Of a DNA stretch of 46,673 bases, positions 18,204 through 26,629 are shown one piece after another. The stretch lies in contig VBOW01000029.1 of the NCBI GenBank assembly GCA_005893275.1, positions 1 through 46,673 of the forward strand, given 5' to 3'. Origin of the DNA: Candidatus Eisenbacteria bacterium (lineage in GTDB: Bacteria > Eisenbacteria > RBG-16-71-46 > SZUA-252). Made by a program: the position numbers and the translations under genes. Every line of letters begins with the position of its first letter. The stretch's first letter is position 1. The notes below the pieces were generated by a model. The model did no database searches. It was not told the DNA's origin and was given only the letters and a program-made list of their open reading frames with translations.

Positions 18204-19646
18204 ATGCGTAGGGACACCCGGCTGGCGGAATTCGCGACGTTGGATTCGGCGGGCCTCGCGCCCACCGAGCAGGATTCCACCGGCGACGACAGGTGGCTGC
18301 CGCTTGCGGAAGAGGAACTCGAGAACGCCGATCTCCTGGAAGAGGAGAGACCCGCGCGTAGGGGGGCGCTCCTCCGCGGCGCTCTCACGCGCGGCCGATT
18401 TCGACTGCGGCGGATCGCGGTGCTTGAAGAGCGCCGGGGTGTGCGCGGCGAGCTGGGTTTTCTCGTGGACGGGAGGCACCCGAGAGCGGGAGCCCGCGCG
18501 ACCGCGGCCGCGGGTCACCTCGATCTCGCCGCCGGCCGGGTCACCCTGTCGCACGGCCCCGCGCTGTTCGCGGAAGCGATGCGCGTGGGGCGGAGCGGAC
18601 GGCGCGTGCGGGGGCCGAGGACCGACCCTGTACGCGCGCACCCCTCGCTGGGGGCCTCGGCGGGAGCGATCGACGGGGGCGCCTTCACCTGGAACGCGGG
18701 CCCCACGATCTGGGCCTTCGCAGGGGTTCGAAGCGAGATCCGCGAGCCGATCGCGGGCGTGGGCTTGGGGGTCTCGCGCGGGCGGATGCGCGGCTCGGCG
18801 GCGTTCGGCGCGGGGCTGCCCGCCCGGGTCGGCGGGAACGATGCCCCGGACGGAGGCGGAGGGACCGCGCCCCGGCCTTTCCGCTGCGGCTCGATCACCG
18901 TCGCCCGGCAGAGCCAGGGCCGGGACTGGGCCCTCGAGGCGCTCCGGTCTCCGGAGGGACACGCGCTTCTCGCGGAAGCCCGCGGGCGCGCCGGAAGGGC
19001 GCTCCTTTCCGCGCGCTGGCGTTTCCGCTCCTGGAAGTCGAGAAAGGTCGCCGCGGAGCTCGGCGCGGAGACGCTCGGCCCCGATTCGCGGGCACGCGTG
19101 ACGTGGCGTTCCTGGTCGCGGAACGCCGCGGCCGACGACGGGCTCCTCGAGCTGGAGGCGTCGAGATCTCGCCGTGGCGCCGCCGCCTTGCGGCTGCGGG
19201 TCGGGGCGGCCGGGCTCGGCCGTGAAGGGAATCGCTTCACGGTGCATGAATCCTACGGGCTCGCCGTCGCGACCCTCGCCCGCGATGACCGGTGCAGCCT
19301 CGCCGTTCACGCGCTGAGGCGCGGCTCCTCGAACGCCGGTTCGAGCAGCTCGAGCACGACGCTCGGCTCGCGGCTCGACCTGCGCGCGGGAAAGCTCGGC
19401 CGGCACTCGATCCTCGTCGAGGCGACCCGGATTCGGAAGGGCGCGCCCGCGTGGGGCGTGGGGCTCGCGCCCTCCGGGGAAACCACGCTGCGGGCGCGAT
19501 CGAAGCCCGGCCTCTGGGTCTCGGCGCGCGGAGGGTTCGGGTCACGGCTCTGGCGCATCGGATACGCGCTCGAGCGCGGTGAGGGCCCGGGCGGCACCAG
19601 GCCCTGGAGCGGAAGCGTCTGGCTCAAGCTGGATCGGTCACCCTAG
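18204..19646 (+). CDS. Hypothetical protein, probable outer-membrane beta-barrel
   Basis: 480 residues if started at ATG 18204; no clear ribosome-binding site is visible and there is no classical signal peptide from this start, so the N-terminus is uncertain. An acidic region ('EEELENADLLEEERPARR') is followed by many short amphipathic strands with alternating residues ('GAIDGGAFTWNAGPTIWAFA', 'IAGVGLGVSRGRMRGSA', 'SWRSWSRN'-type turns) and a C-terminal segment 'GSVWLKLDRSP', suggesting a barrel. The same reading frame extends far upstream antisense to the secreted-protein gene; that extension is not credited. I do not recognise a specific family. It is only 10 bases from the aminotransferase, so the two may be cotranscribed. 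Confidence 0.55.
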   Translation: MRRDTRLAEFATLDSAGLAPTEQDSTGDDRWLPLAEEELENADLLEEERPARRGALLRGALTRGRFRLRRIAVLEERRGVRGELGFLVDGRHPRAGARATAAAGHLDLAAGRVTLSHGPALFAEAMRVGRSGRRVRGPRTDPVRAHPSLGASAGAIDGGAFTWNAGPTIWAFAGVRSEIREPIAGVGLGVSRGRMRGSAAFGAGLPARVGGNDAPDGGGGTAPRPFRCGSITVARQSQGRDWALEALRSPEGHALLAEARGRAGRALLSARWRFRSWKSRKVAAELGAETLGPDSRARVTWRSWSRNAAADDGLLELEASRSRRGAAALRLRVGAAGLGREGNRFTVHESYGLAVATLARDDRCSLAVHALRRGSSNAGSSSSSTTLGSRLDLRAGKLGRHSILVEATRIRKGAPAWGVGLAPSGETTLRARSKPGLWVSARGGFGSRLWRIGYALERGEGPGGTRPWSGSVWLKLDRSP

Positions 19647-19656
19647 GAGAGAACCC

Positions 19657-20835
19657 ATGCGATACGCGGACCGGATGAATCAGCTCGGCACCGAGACGGC
19701 CTTCGAGGTTCTCGCGAAAGCGCGGGCGTTGGAAGCCCAGGGCCGCTCGATCGTGCATCTCGAAATCGGGGAGCCCGACTTCGACACTCCGGCTCCGATC
19801 CGCGCCGCCGCGGCGCGCGCCCTCGACGAGGGGTTCACGCACTACGGTCCCTCGGCGGGGCTGCCCGAGGTGCGCGAGGCGATCGCAGCCTTCATCAGCC
19901 GCGACCGGGGGCTCCCGACCGCCCCGGACCAGGTCGTCGTGACCCCGGGCGGGAAACCGGTGCTCACGTTCGCGATCATGGCCTGCGTGAACCCCGGGGA
20001 CGAAGTGGTCGTGCCCGATCCCGGCTTTCCTATCTATGAATCCGTGGTCCGCTTCATCGGCGCGAAGGCGGTTCCGATGCCGTTGCGCGAGGACCGAGGA
20101 TTCCGGGTCGGCGCGGCCGATCTCGAGCCCCTGCTCACCCCGAGGACGCGGATGGTGGTGCTCAACTCGCCGCACAACCCGACCGGCTCGGTCCTCACCC
20201 CCAAAGATCTCGATGAGATCGCCGCGCTGCTCCGCGAGCGCGAGATCTTCGTGCTCTCCGACGAGATCTACTCGAAGATTCTCTACGACGGCGTCCACGA
20301 GTCGATTGCCACGCGTCCGGGAATGGCGGAGAAGACGATCCTCCTCGACGGATTCTCGAAGACCTACGCGATGACCGGCTGGCGGCTCGGGTACGGTGTC
20401 ATGAATCCGACGCTCGCGAAGCACGTCGCGCGGCTCGCCACGAACGTCTACTCCTGCGCCACCTCGTTCGTGCAGCGGGCGGCCATCGTGGCCCTCGGCG
20501 GGACCCAGAGCGAAGTTCGCGGCATGGTCGCCGAGTTCCACCGGCGGCGCGACGAGATCGTCCGGGGTCTGAACGCGATCCCGGGAATCCGCTGCCTGAA
20601 GCCCGCGGGCGCCTTCTACGTGTTCCCGAATATCGAGGCGCTCCAGATGAAGAGCGCCGACGCGGAGCGGATCCTGCTCGAGGAGGCCGGTGTCGCCGCG
20701 TTGTCCGGGACCGCGTTCGGTCCGCGCGGGGAGGGCTACATGCGCTTCTCCTACGCGAACTCGATCGAGAATATCCGCGAGGCGCTCCGCCGCATCGGCG
20801 TCTGGGTCCAGAGCCAGGTTCGGGCCGCGCGCTGA
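19657..20835 (+). CDS. PLP-dependent aminotransferase, class I/II (aspartate-type)
   Basis: 392 residues from ATG 19657, with AGGAGAGA at proper distance. It is a fold-type I aminotransferase: 'HLEIGEPDFDTP' near the N-terminus, 'HYGPSAGLPEVREAIA', 'NSPHNPTGS' (Asn174 region), 'SDEIYSKILYDG' (Asp202, Tyr205) and the PLP lysine Lys235 in 'DGFSKTYAMTGWRLGY'. The C-terminal 'MRFSYANS' supplies the usual substrate-carboxylate arginine. Length is normal for aspartate/aromatic aminotransferases; the exact amino donor cannot be fixed from sequence alone. The carbamate kinase gene starts three bases after this stop, suggesting a nitrogen-metabolism unit. Confidence 0.92.
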   Translation: MRYADRMNQLGTETAFEVLAKARALEAQGRSIVHLEIGEPDFDTPAPIRAAAARALDEGFTHYGPSAGLPEVREAIAAFISRDRGLPTAPDQVVVTPGGKPVLTFAIMACVNPGDEVVVPDPGFPIYESVVRFIGAKAVPMPLREDRGFRVGAADLEPLLTPRTRMVVLNSPHNPTGSVLTPKDLDEIAALLREREIFVLSDEIYSKILYDGVHESIATRPGMAEKTILLDGFSKTYAMTGWRLGYGVMNPTLAKHVARLATNVYSCATSFVQRAAIVALGGTQSEVRGMVAEFHRRRDEIVRGLNAIPGIRCLKPAGAFYVFPNIEALQMKSADAERILLEEAGVAALSGTAFGPRGEGYMRFSYANSIENIREALRRIGVWVQSQVRAAR

Positions 20836-20838
20836 CGG

Positions 20839-21819
20839 ATGACGCCGCGCGAACCCGAGCCGCGCGCACACAAGCTTCCCCGATCCGCCGTGATCACGCT
20901 CGGCGGGAACGCGATTCTCCCCGCCCGCGGGACCGGCACATTCGAAGAGCAGCTCTCGATCACGCGCGTGACGATGGAGCCGATCGCGCGGCTCATCCAA
21001 GAGGGCGTCACCGTGGTGCTGAGCCACGGCAACGGGCCGATCGTGGGAAACATCCTGATCCGGAACGAGGCGGTGCGGGATCAGATACCCCCGATGCCGC
21101 TCGACGTATGCGGGGCCGATTCGCAGGGCGGTATCGGCTACATGATGCAGCAGGCCCTTCAGAATGAGCTCCATCGGATCGGGATCGACCGCCCGGTCGT
21201 GACGATGGTGACGCAGGTGCTCGTGGACGAACGGGACCCGGCGTTCCGGCGTCCCACGAAGCCGATCGGTCCTTTCTATTCCCACGAGCGCGCGCGAACC
21301 CTGGCGAAGGAGAAGGGGTGGACGGTGGTGGAGGATGCGGGGCGGGGGTACCGGCGCGTCGTACCTTCCCCGAAGCCGCTCGAGATCGTGGAGATCGCAG
21401 CCATACGAAAGCTCGTGCAGGATGGGAGCGTTGTGATCGCGGCCGGGGGAGGCGGGATCCCGGTCTCTCGCCAGTGGGACGGGACCCTCCACGGGGTGGA
21501 GGCGGTCATCGACAAGGACCTCGCGTCCTCGCTCTTGGGGAGGCTCCTCGGCTCGGAGGCGCTCGTGATCGTGACCGGGGTGGACCGGGTCGCGGTCCAT
21601 TTCGGAAAGCCGGACCAGCGGGATCTGACGACCGCTAACGCATCGGAGCTTGAACGATTCATGGCCGAGGGGCATTTTCCACAGGGGAGCATGGGGCCGA
21701 AGATCCAGGCCGCGATCGAGTTCGTGCGCAGCGGGGGTGGCTCGGTCTGGATCACCTCGCCGGAGAAGATCCGCGAGGCTCTGGAAGGAGCGGCGGGAAC
21801 CCGGATCGTTCGGGAGTGA
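20839..21819 (+). CDS. arcC: Carbamate kinase
   Basis: 326 residues from ATG 20839, just after the aminotransferase stop. It belongs to the amino acid kinase fold: 'VITLGGNAILPARGTGTFEE' at the N-terminus, 'VVLSHGNGPIVGNILIRNE', 'CGADSQGGIGYMMQQAL', 'VIAAGGGGIPV', 'EAVIDKDLASSLLGRLL' and 'FPQGSMGPKIQAAIEFV'. Carbamate kinases transfer phosphate between carbamoyl phosphate and ADP, giving ATP, ammonia and CO2. Length and motifs match the ArcC/YbcF family. In arginine or allantoin/purine breakdown, carbamoyl phosphate comes from a transcarbamylase; none is in the window, so the pathway is not defined. Confidence 0.93.
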   Translation: MTPREPEPRAHKLPRSAVITLGGNAILPARGTGTFEEQLSITRVTMEPIARLIQEGVTVVLSHGNGPIVGNILIRNEAVRDQIPPMPLDVCGADSQGGIGYMMQQALQNELHRIGIDRPVVTMVTQVLVDERDPAFRRPTKPIGPFYSHERARTLAKEKGWTVVEDAGRGYRRVVPSPKPLEIVEIAAIRKLVQDGSVVIAAGGGGIPVSRQWDGTLHGVEAVIDKDLASSLLGRLLGSEALVIVTGVDRVAVHFGKPDQRDLTTANASELERFMAEGHFPQGSMGPKIQAAIEFVRSGGGSVWITSPEKIREALEGAAGTRIVRE

Positions 21820-21868
21820 AGCGCGCCGCGCCGGCGGGACGGGCACGGACGTGGGAAGGGGGTCGGGA

Positions 21869-23377
21869 GTGAGCGGGAGAAGCACGGGGCTCAGGGTGAA
21901 GGGGCTCACGGTGGCGGACGGTTCGCGCTGGCTCGTGCGGGACCTCGACATGGAAGTCAAGCCCGGGGCCGTGCACATGGTCCTGGGAGAGCGCGACACG
22001 GGCAAGACTGCGTTGCTCGAAGCGGTCGCCGGGCTTCGCCGCGAGGAGCGCGGCACGGTGAGACTCGGCGAATCGGACAATGCCCCTCCGCGCGACCGGC
22101 GGCGCGGCGCGCGATTCTTACCCCGCGAGTGCGATGCCACCCAACTTTCGACCCTGGAACGCCTCCTGGTCGGACGTCCGCCCCGGCGGTTGGGGCTCGC
22201 GATCCACGGCAAGAGAGCCGAGGAACATGCCCGGGCGCTCGCGAAGCGCGTCGGGCTGGAGGCTCTGCTGGACGTTCCGGTCGAAGCCCTGCGTCCGCTC
22301 GAGCGGAGGCTGATCGAGCTCGCCGCGGCCCTCGGCGAATCCCCCCGCGCGTTGCTCCTCGATGAGCCGACGAGCGAGTTGGGTCCCCACGAGGCGCGGC
22401 ATTTTCTCGGGGTTGTCCGCGCCATCGCGCGGGAAGATGGGATCCCGATCGTATTCACGAGCACGTGGGCTCGCGACGGCTACCCGGACGCGGAGGCGGT
22501 GACGATCCTCCGGCGAGGCGAGGCGCCGGTCACCGTCTCGACCGCCGAGGTCACGGAGTCCGCTCTGAGCGAGCGGTGGACCGGGGGCGGTTTCCGGCGG
22601 GCGCCGACCGGGCCACACTCTGCGGGCGACGCGCTGCTTCGCATCGAAAACATCGTCCTCCGAGGGCGAGGCCGCGAGACGTCGCTTGCGGGGGTCGCGT
22701 TCGAAGTGCGCGCCGGAGAAGTGCTCGCGATCGTGGGGGCCCCGGCCGACGGCCTCAACCTCCTCCACGACGTGCTGCTCGGCCATCGCGCCCCGGACCG
22801 TGGATCGATCCAGTTCCTCGGGAAAGAGCTGGCCGCAACCGATCGTCGCCAGCGGGTCGAAGCGGGGGTGAGCTTCGTGAGCCCGCCGCATGCGCGCGAT
22901 CAGTCGCTGGGGAATTTCACCGTGGAGGAGAATCTCATTCTGGGTCAGACGCGCCGTGGCCCGTTCGCGAGGCGCGGCTGGCTCAAGTTCGAGTCGATCC
23001 GAGGGAACGCGGTGCGCTCCCTGAGCGATTTCGAGGTGCCCGACGCCAAGCCACGCGACCGGTTCGGGCACCTGAGCCTGGGGGCGCAGCAGCGGATCGT
23101 GATCGCGCGGGAGGTGCTGCGCGATCCGGTGCTCCTCGTCGCGCGCTCCCCCGCGCAGGGCTTGAGCCTTGAGGCGCAGGAGTACGTGCGGAAGGCGCTC
23201 GTGCTGCAGTGCGAACGCCGGAGCGGCCTGCTCTGGCTCTCGGAGGATCCCGAGGAGGCGCTCCGGGTGGCCGATCGCCTCGCGGTCCTTGCGGCGGGCA
23301 GGCTGGTGTGGCTTCCGGTGACCGAAACCCTGACGCGCGAGGCCATCATCGACGAGATGTCGGGGACGGCGGCGTGA
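21869..23377 (+). CDS. Tandem ABC ATPase of a nucleoside/sugar-type importer, with asymmetric degenerate sites
   Basis: 502 residues from GTG 21869 (AAGGGGG upstream); GTG 21851 is the alternative start. Two ABC domains as in RbsA/YufO. NBD1 has Walker A 'GERDTGKT' (40-47) and Walker B 'ALLLDEPTSELG' (161-172), but its signature is degraded to 'LRPLERR' (141-147) and the switch histidine is absent ('FTSTW'). NBD2 lacks the Walker A lysine ('GAPADGLN', 290-297) and Walker B acidic residues ('LLVARSPAQGL'), but keeps a signature-like 'LSLGAQQR' (402-409). One composite ATP site (NBD1 Walker motifs plus NBD2 signature) should work; the other looks dead. An imperfect NBD2 Walker A is common in this family; the lost NBD1 signature is not. 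The permease follows 28 bases after the stop. Confidence 0.85.
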   Translation: MSGRSTGLRVKGLTVADGSRWLVRDLDMEVKPGAVHMVLGERDTGKTALLEAVAGLRREERGTVRLGESDNAPPRDRRRGARFLPRECDATQLSTLERLLVGRPPRRLGLAIHGKRAEEHARALAKRVGLEALLDVPVEALRPLERRLIELAAALGESPRALLLDEPTSELGPHEARHFLGVVRAIAREDGIPIVFTSTWARDGYPDAEAVTILRRGEAPVTVSTAEVTESALSERWTGGGFRRAPTGPHSAGDALLRIENIVLRGRGRETSLAGVAFEVRAGEVLAIVGAPADGLNLLHDVLLGHRAPDRGSIQFLGKELAATDRRQRVEAGVSFVSPPHARDQSLGNFTVEENLILGQTRRGPFARRGWLKFESIRGNAVRSLSDFEVPDAKPRDRFGHLSLGAQQRIVIAREVLRDPVLLVARSPAQGLSLEAQEYVRKALVLQCERRSGLLWLSEDPEEALRVADRLAVLAAGRLVWLPVTETLTREAIIDEMSGTAA

Positions 23378-23405
23378 TCCGCGCGAACGAATCGGGAGTG
23401 CGTCC

Positions 23406-24461
23406 GTGATCCCGGGTCGCTGCCGGGGCGGCGCAAGGTCACTCTTTGCCAACGTCGCCTGCTTTGCCCTTCTCGTCGCCGGCACCCAGATCCTCGCGCG
23501 CCAGGCTTCGCCGTGGAACCCGGCCGCGTGGGCCGCACCGTGGAGCGGCGATGTGATCCTCGTGGTGGCGGGGCTCCTGTTCCTGGGGCTCGGTTTTCTG
23601 GGGCCGCTCCATGCCGGCGTGTTGAATCTTGGAATCTACGCACAATTTCTCGCCGGGTTCTCCGTGGCCGCCGCGATCGTTCGTACCCCGTCGATCGATC
23701 CCGCCGCCCGCGCCGGACTCGCGCTCCTCGGGGGATCCGCGGCCGGCGCGCTCGCGGGGGCCGTCCTGCTTTGGCTGCGCAGGCGGTTTGCGGTCCACGA
23801 GGTGGTGAGCGGGCTTCTTCTCGGGGTGGCGATGACTCCGGTCGCGCGGGCGCTCTCCCTCACGCCGGCCGCGCTCCCCGCGCTCGCGTTCGAGCTGGGT
23901 CCCGTTCCGGCCGCCCTCCGGTGGACCCCGGGCCTCGGGCTGGGGCATACCTTCGTCCTGACGTGGGGAATTCTGGTTCTCTCGCTCGGCCTTCTCCTCG
24001 CCCTGGCCTTCGCACACGTCTTGCGCACGTCCGCCCGTGGATTCGATCTCAGGACGGTCGGCTCGAACCCGCTCGCCGCGGTGGCGGCCGGGGTGGACGT
24101 GGACCTGGTCCAGCTTTCGATGCTCGCCGCCGGCGGAGTCTGCGCCGGACTGGCCGGGGCCCTCCAACTCTGGACGGACCCGGCCGTGGCGCTCGAGCGC
24201 TGGCCCCTCCCGCTCGCCTTCGCGGGGATCACGATCGCGCTCTACGGCCTTGGAAGCGTGCGCGGCGTCCTTATTGCATCCGTTGCGTTCGCCCTGTGGC
24301 TGAACGCGCCGGGGACCCTGGTCTCCCTTGCGGATCCGCGTTGGGGGACGGCGATCTCGCTCCTGCTCGTGTTTCCGGCCTTGTGGAATCTCCCCCGCCT
24401 CCTCCCCGATCAAGGAGCCCCCCGCGCCCTCTGGCGCACCCGGCATCGCGAAACGTACTAA
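23406..24461 (+). CDS. ABC transporter permease (BPD_transp_2 family)
   Basis: 351 residues from GTG 23406. A polytopic inner-membrane protein with about nine or ten helices, for example 'VILVVAGLLFLGLGFLG', 'LALLGGSAAGALAGAVLL' and 'ILVLSLGLLLALAFAHVL'. The motif 'ARGFDLRTVGSNPLAAVAAG' and the following 'LAAGGVCAGLAGALQ' match the branched-chain/simple-sugar/nucleoside permease family (RbsC, YufP/YufQ). It pairs with the tandem ATPase just upstream. Importers of the YufO-P-Q type usually have two permeases and a BMP-family lipoprotein; neither a second permease nor a binding protein is found here, so the system is incomplete locally or uses genes elsewhere. Substrate is unknown. Confidence 0.85.
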   Translation: MIPGRCRGGARSLFANVACFALLVAGTQILARQASPWNPAAWAAPWSGDVILVVAGLLFLGLGFLGPLHAGVLNLGIYAQFLAGFSVAAAIVRTPSIDPAARAGLALLGGSAAGALAGAVLLWLRRRFAVHEVVSGLLLGVAMTPVARALSLTPAALPALAFELGPVPAALRWTPGLGLGHTFVLTWGILVLSLGLLLALAFAHVLRTSARGFDLRTVGSNPLAAVAAGVDVDLVQLSMLAAGGVCAGLAGALQLWTDPAVALERWPLPLAFAGITIALYGLGSVRGVLIASVAFALWLNAPGTLVSLADPRWGTAISLLLVFPALWNLPRLLPDQGAPRALWRTRHRETY

Positions 24462-24535
24462 CCGCTCCGCTCCGACGTAAGGACGATTCATGACACGCCC
24501 CGACACAACCGCGCTTCGGCGCAAGGAGAAAGCAC

Positions 24536-25201
24536 ATGGTTCGTTGGGGAGGTGTCGTGTGGGCGCTCGTAATCGCCATTGCGGCGGCCGTCGCGGCCCA
24601 GGCGGTGTCTAGGCGCGATGTCGAGGGAGGGGCGCGCGTGGTGGCGCCGGGGCTTCGGCTCAACGAGATTCTCGCGTCGCCTGCGCGCGACTGGGATGGC
24701 GACGGACTCTATGATTCCAAGAACGACGAGTGGATCGAGATCCAAAACGTCGGCCCGGAGGCGCTCGCGATCGGGGAGTACCGCCTCGCCGACGCGGCTA
24801 GAACGGTGCGTTTTGCGCTCGAGGGAACCCTCGCCCCGGGGGAGGTGAAGCTCACCACGGGGAGCGCCGCGGTTGCGTGGCAGCGATCGCAGGGGCTTGC
24901 CGCGGCGGGGCTGAGCCTCAACAATTCCGGGGACCAGGTATATCTGCTGCGCGTCACCGGACCCGACACCACCACCGTCGACACACACACGTACGGGAGC
25001 ATCGAGGGAGGAAACGACCGGTCGGTCGGCCACGCGAGCACGGAAAGCGAGGACTGGATTCTTTTCGACTCGCTCAATCGTTACACTGGGGGTGGGACGC
25101 CGGCTGGAACGGGCTGCCCTCCGACTCCTGGGGGCGTGAACGGATGCACCACGGACGTGAGCCCCAGCACGTGGGGCGCGATCAAGAGGCTGTATCGATG
25201 A
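24536..25201 (+). CDS. Small exported lamin-tail-domain protein
   Basis: 221 residues from ATG 24536 with AAGGAG upstream. A signal peptide or anchor (~1-22, 'VVWALVIAIAAAVAAQAVS') is followed by a lamin-tail domain: 'LRLNEILASPARDWDGDG', 'NDEWIEIQNVGPEALAIG', 'LSLNNSGDQVYLL' and 'SVGHASTESEDWILF'. Unlike the larger lamin-tail protein here it has no FlgD domain; it ends in a short tail 'PSTWGAIKRLYR' that may be a distinct C-terminal signal, though this is a guess. It may bind surface polymers or act in cell-surface assembly. Its link to the ABC genes upstream is unclear. Confidence 0.75.
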   Translation: MVRWGGVVWALVIAIAAAVAAQAVSRRDVEGGARVVAPGLRLNEILASPARDWDGDGLYDSKNDEWIEIQNVGPEALAIGEYRLADAARTVRFALEGTLAPGEVKLTTGSAAVAWQRSQGLAAAGLSLNNSGDQVYLLRVTGPDTTTVDTHTYGSIEGGNDRSVGHASTESEDWILFDSLNRYTGGGTPAGTGCPPTPGGVNGCTTDVSPSTWGAIKRLYR

Positions 25202-25220
25202 GGCGGGGGCGGGGCGGGGG

Positions 25221-25280
25221 CCCCGCGGGGGCGGGCGGGGCCCCGCGGAGGCACGGGGGGCCCCGCGGAGGCACGGGCGG
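25221..25280. repeat. 20-bp GC-rich tandem repeat, three units
   Basis: Three units of 20 bp all start CCCCGCGG: 25221-25240, 25241-25260 and 25261-25280. Units 2 and 3 differ at one position; unit 1 is more diverged. Each unit can fold on itself because CCCCGC and the trailing G-runs pair. The repeat begins 20 bases past the lamin-tail gene stop and could act as a terminator-like or G-quadruplex element. Confidence 0.7.
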
Positions 25281-25495
25281 GGCCCACCCGGAGGCTTGAC
25301 TCCAGCCCATCTCAGGCGTAGTGTTAATAAAGGTCAAGGTGGCCGCAACCGGGACCCCCGCCGTGGTATGACGCGCTGACGAAGGTTTTTGACCACCAAG
25401 CGCTTGTACGATCCCGCACGCTGAAGCTCCGCTATCGCAGCCCACCTCTGGTGGTTGTTGGTGTATTAATTCTAGGGAATGGGGGGTCCTGTGCC

Positions 25496-25508
25496 GTCAC
25501 TGAGTGAC
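25496..25508. promoter_or_regulatory. Palindrome just upstream of the sensor kinase start
   Basis: GTCAC (25496-25500), TGA, GTGAC (25504-25508) is a perfect 5-bp inverted repeat that ends 11 bases before ATG 25520. It could be an operator or a hairpin that masks the ribosome-binding region. It may be chance at this length. Confidence 0.3.
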
Positions 25509-25519
25509 AGGATCGCGCC

Positions 25520-26629
25520 ATGCTGCGGGAAGCGAAGGATTTGAAAGTAATCTCGAGGCGGAAACCGAACGATCCAGAGCGCCGCGTTGATCAGTACCGG
25601 ATCGTCTTCGAGAGGTACCCACACCCTGCATGGGTACTCGACCGAGCCACGCTCCGCTTTCTCGCGGTAAACGATGCGGCGGTTTCCAAATATCTCTACT
25701 CGCGCGATGAATTCCTACGCATGTCTTATCTCGATATTCATCTTCCCGAAGATGCATCAACCGTCCAGCGGAGCCTGATCAACGGGCAGCCTAACTCGCC
25801 GGGCATCGGCCTCTGGCGTCATAAGAAGAAAAGCGGGGATCTGTTCGACGTCGAGGCGGCGTGGATCCCCGTCCCGTTCGATCGGGTGCCCGCCATTCTA
25901 CTCACCGCCGATTCCACACACCGAAGCCTCCGGCGGCTGCTCCAAGAGACCGAGAGCGGGCGGGAGCGTCTCGAGGCTCTCTCGCGACGGCTCGTGGATA
26001 TCCAAGAAACCGAACGATCCGAGATCGCACGCGAGCTTCACGACGAAGTCGGTCAGCTCTTGACGGGACTCAAGCTGATGCTGAGCGCCGACGAGCGGGA
26101 GCCTCAGCCGGGGCTCGCGGGATCGCGGCGCGAACAGATGCTGCAAATCGTCAACGAGCTGATGGACCGCACCCGGAATATCTCGATGGATTTGCGGCCG
26201 CCGATGCTCGATCAGCTGGGGCTTTTGTCCGCGCTTGTCTGGCACTTCGAGCGCTTCACCGAACAGACCCGGATCCGCGTTTCGTTCAGCCACGTCGGCG
26301 CGGATTCGCGCTTTCCCAGGCCCGTGGAGACGGCGGCATTCCGCCTCATTCAGGAGGCGCTCACCAACGCGGCTCGCTATGCGGGCGCTGAGGTTGTCGA
26401 AGTGGAGGTCCAGGCGGATTCGAAATTCCTGAAGCTACGGGTCGAAGACCGGGGGTCAGGATTCGATCAGGAGGCGGCGCGGGCCGGCCGCTCCGCCGGT
26501 CTCACAGGCATGGAGGAGCGCGCCCACCTCCTCGGAGGGCACCTTACGATCGAATCCTCTCCCGCGCTGGGCACGCGGCTCTTGGCGGAGCTGCCGCTTC
26601 GGAGTACGGCGCCGGGAGTGATCCCATGA
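25520..26629 (+). CDS. PAS-containing NarL-type sensor histidine kinase
   Basis: 369 residues, no membrane helix, so cytoplasmic. A PAS domain (~25-130: 'FERYPHPAWVLDRATLRFLA', 'LDIHLPEDA', 'GDLFDVEAAWIPV') feeds a short coiled coil and a HisKA_3 domain with the phospho-acceptor His174 in 'ERSEIARELHDEVGQ'. The HATPase lies at ~265-360 ('FRLIQEALTNAARYAGA', 'VEDRGSGFD', 'GLTGMEERAHLLGG'). This is the NarX/DegS-type architecture. Its partner response regulator follows directly, with start and stop overlapping as ATGA at 26626. The signal sensed by the PAS domain is unknown. Confidence 0.92.
   Translation: MLREAKDLKVISRRKPNDPERRVDQYRIVFERYPHPAWVLDRATLRFLAVNDAAVSKYLYSRDEFLRMSYLDIHLPEDASTVQRSLINGQPNSPGIGLWRHKKKSGDLFDVEAAWIPVPFDRVPAILLTADSTHRSLRRLLQETESGRERLEALSRRLVDIQETERSEIARELHDEVGQLLTGLKLMLSADEREPQPGLAGSRREQMLQIVNELMDRTRNISMDLRPPMLDQLGLLSALVWHFERFTEQTRIRVSFSHVGADSRFPRPVETAAFRLIQEALTNAARYAGAEVVEVEVQADSKFLKLRVEDRGSGFDQEAARAGRSAGLTGMEERAHLLGGHLTIESSPALGTRLLAELPLRSTAPGVIP

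Larger units (their letters stand above)
25202..25519. other. Intergenic region: GC-rich tandem repeats and leader of the sensor kinase gene
   Basis: No gene is seen. The first ~80 bases are very G/C-rich with runs of G that could form a quadruplex on the plus strand, and contain the 20-bp tandem repeat listed separately. Further on there is a perfect small hairpin CCACC-TCT-GGTGG (25442-25454) and a palindrome near the kinase start. No convincing -35/-10 pair was found. The kinase gene must nevertheless be transcribed from here or from upstream. Confidence 0.5.

Noticed and set aside
13119-19646. One continuous 2,175-codon frame on the plus strand
   Set aside because: Its middle is the antisense of a clear minus-strand secreted-protein gene, and the first part is another frame of the lamin-tail gene; only the two ends correspond to probable genes.
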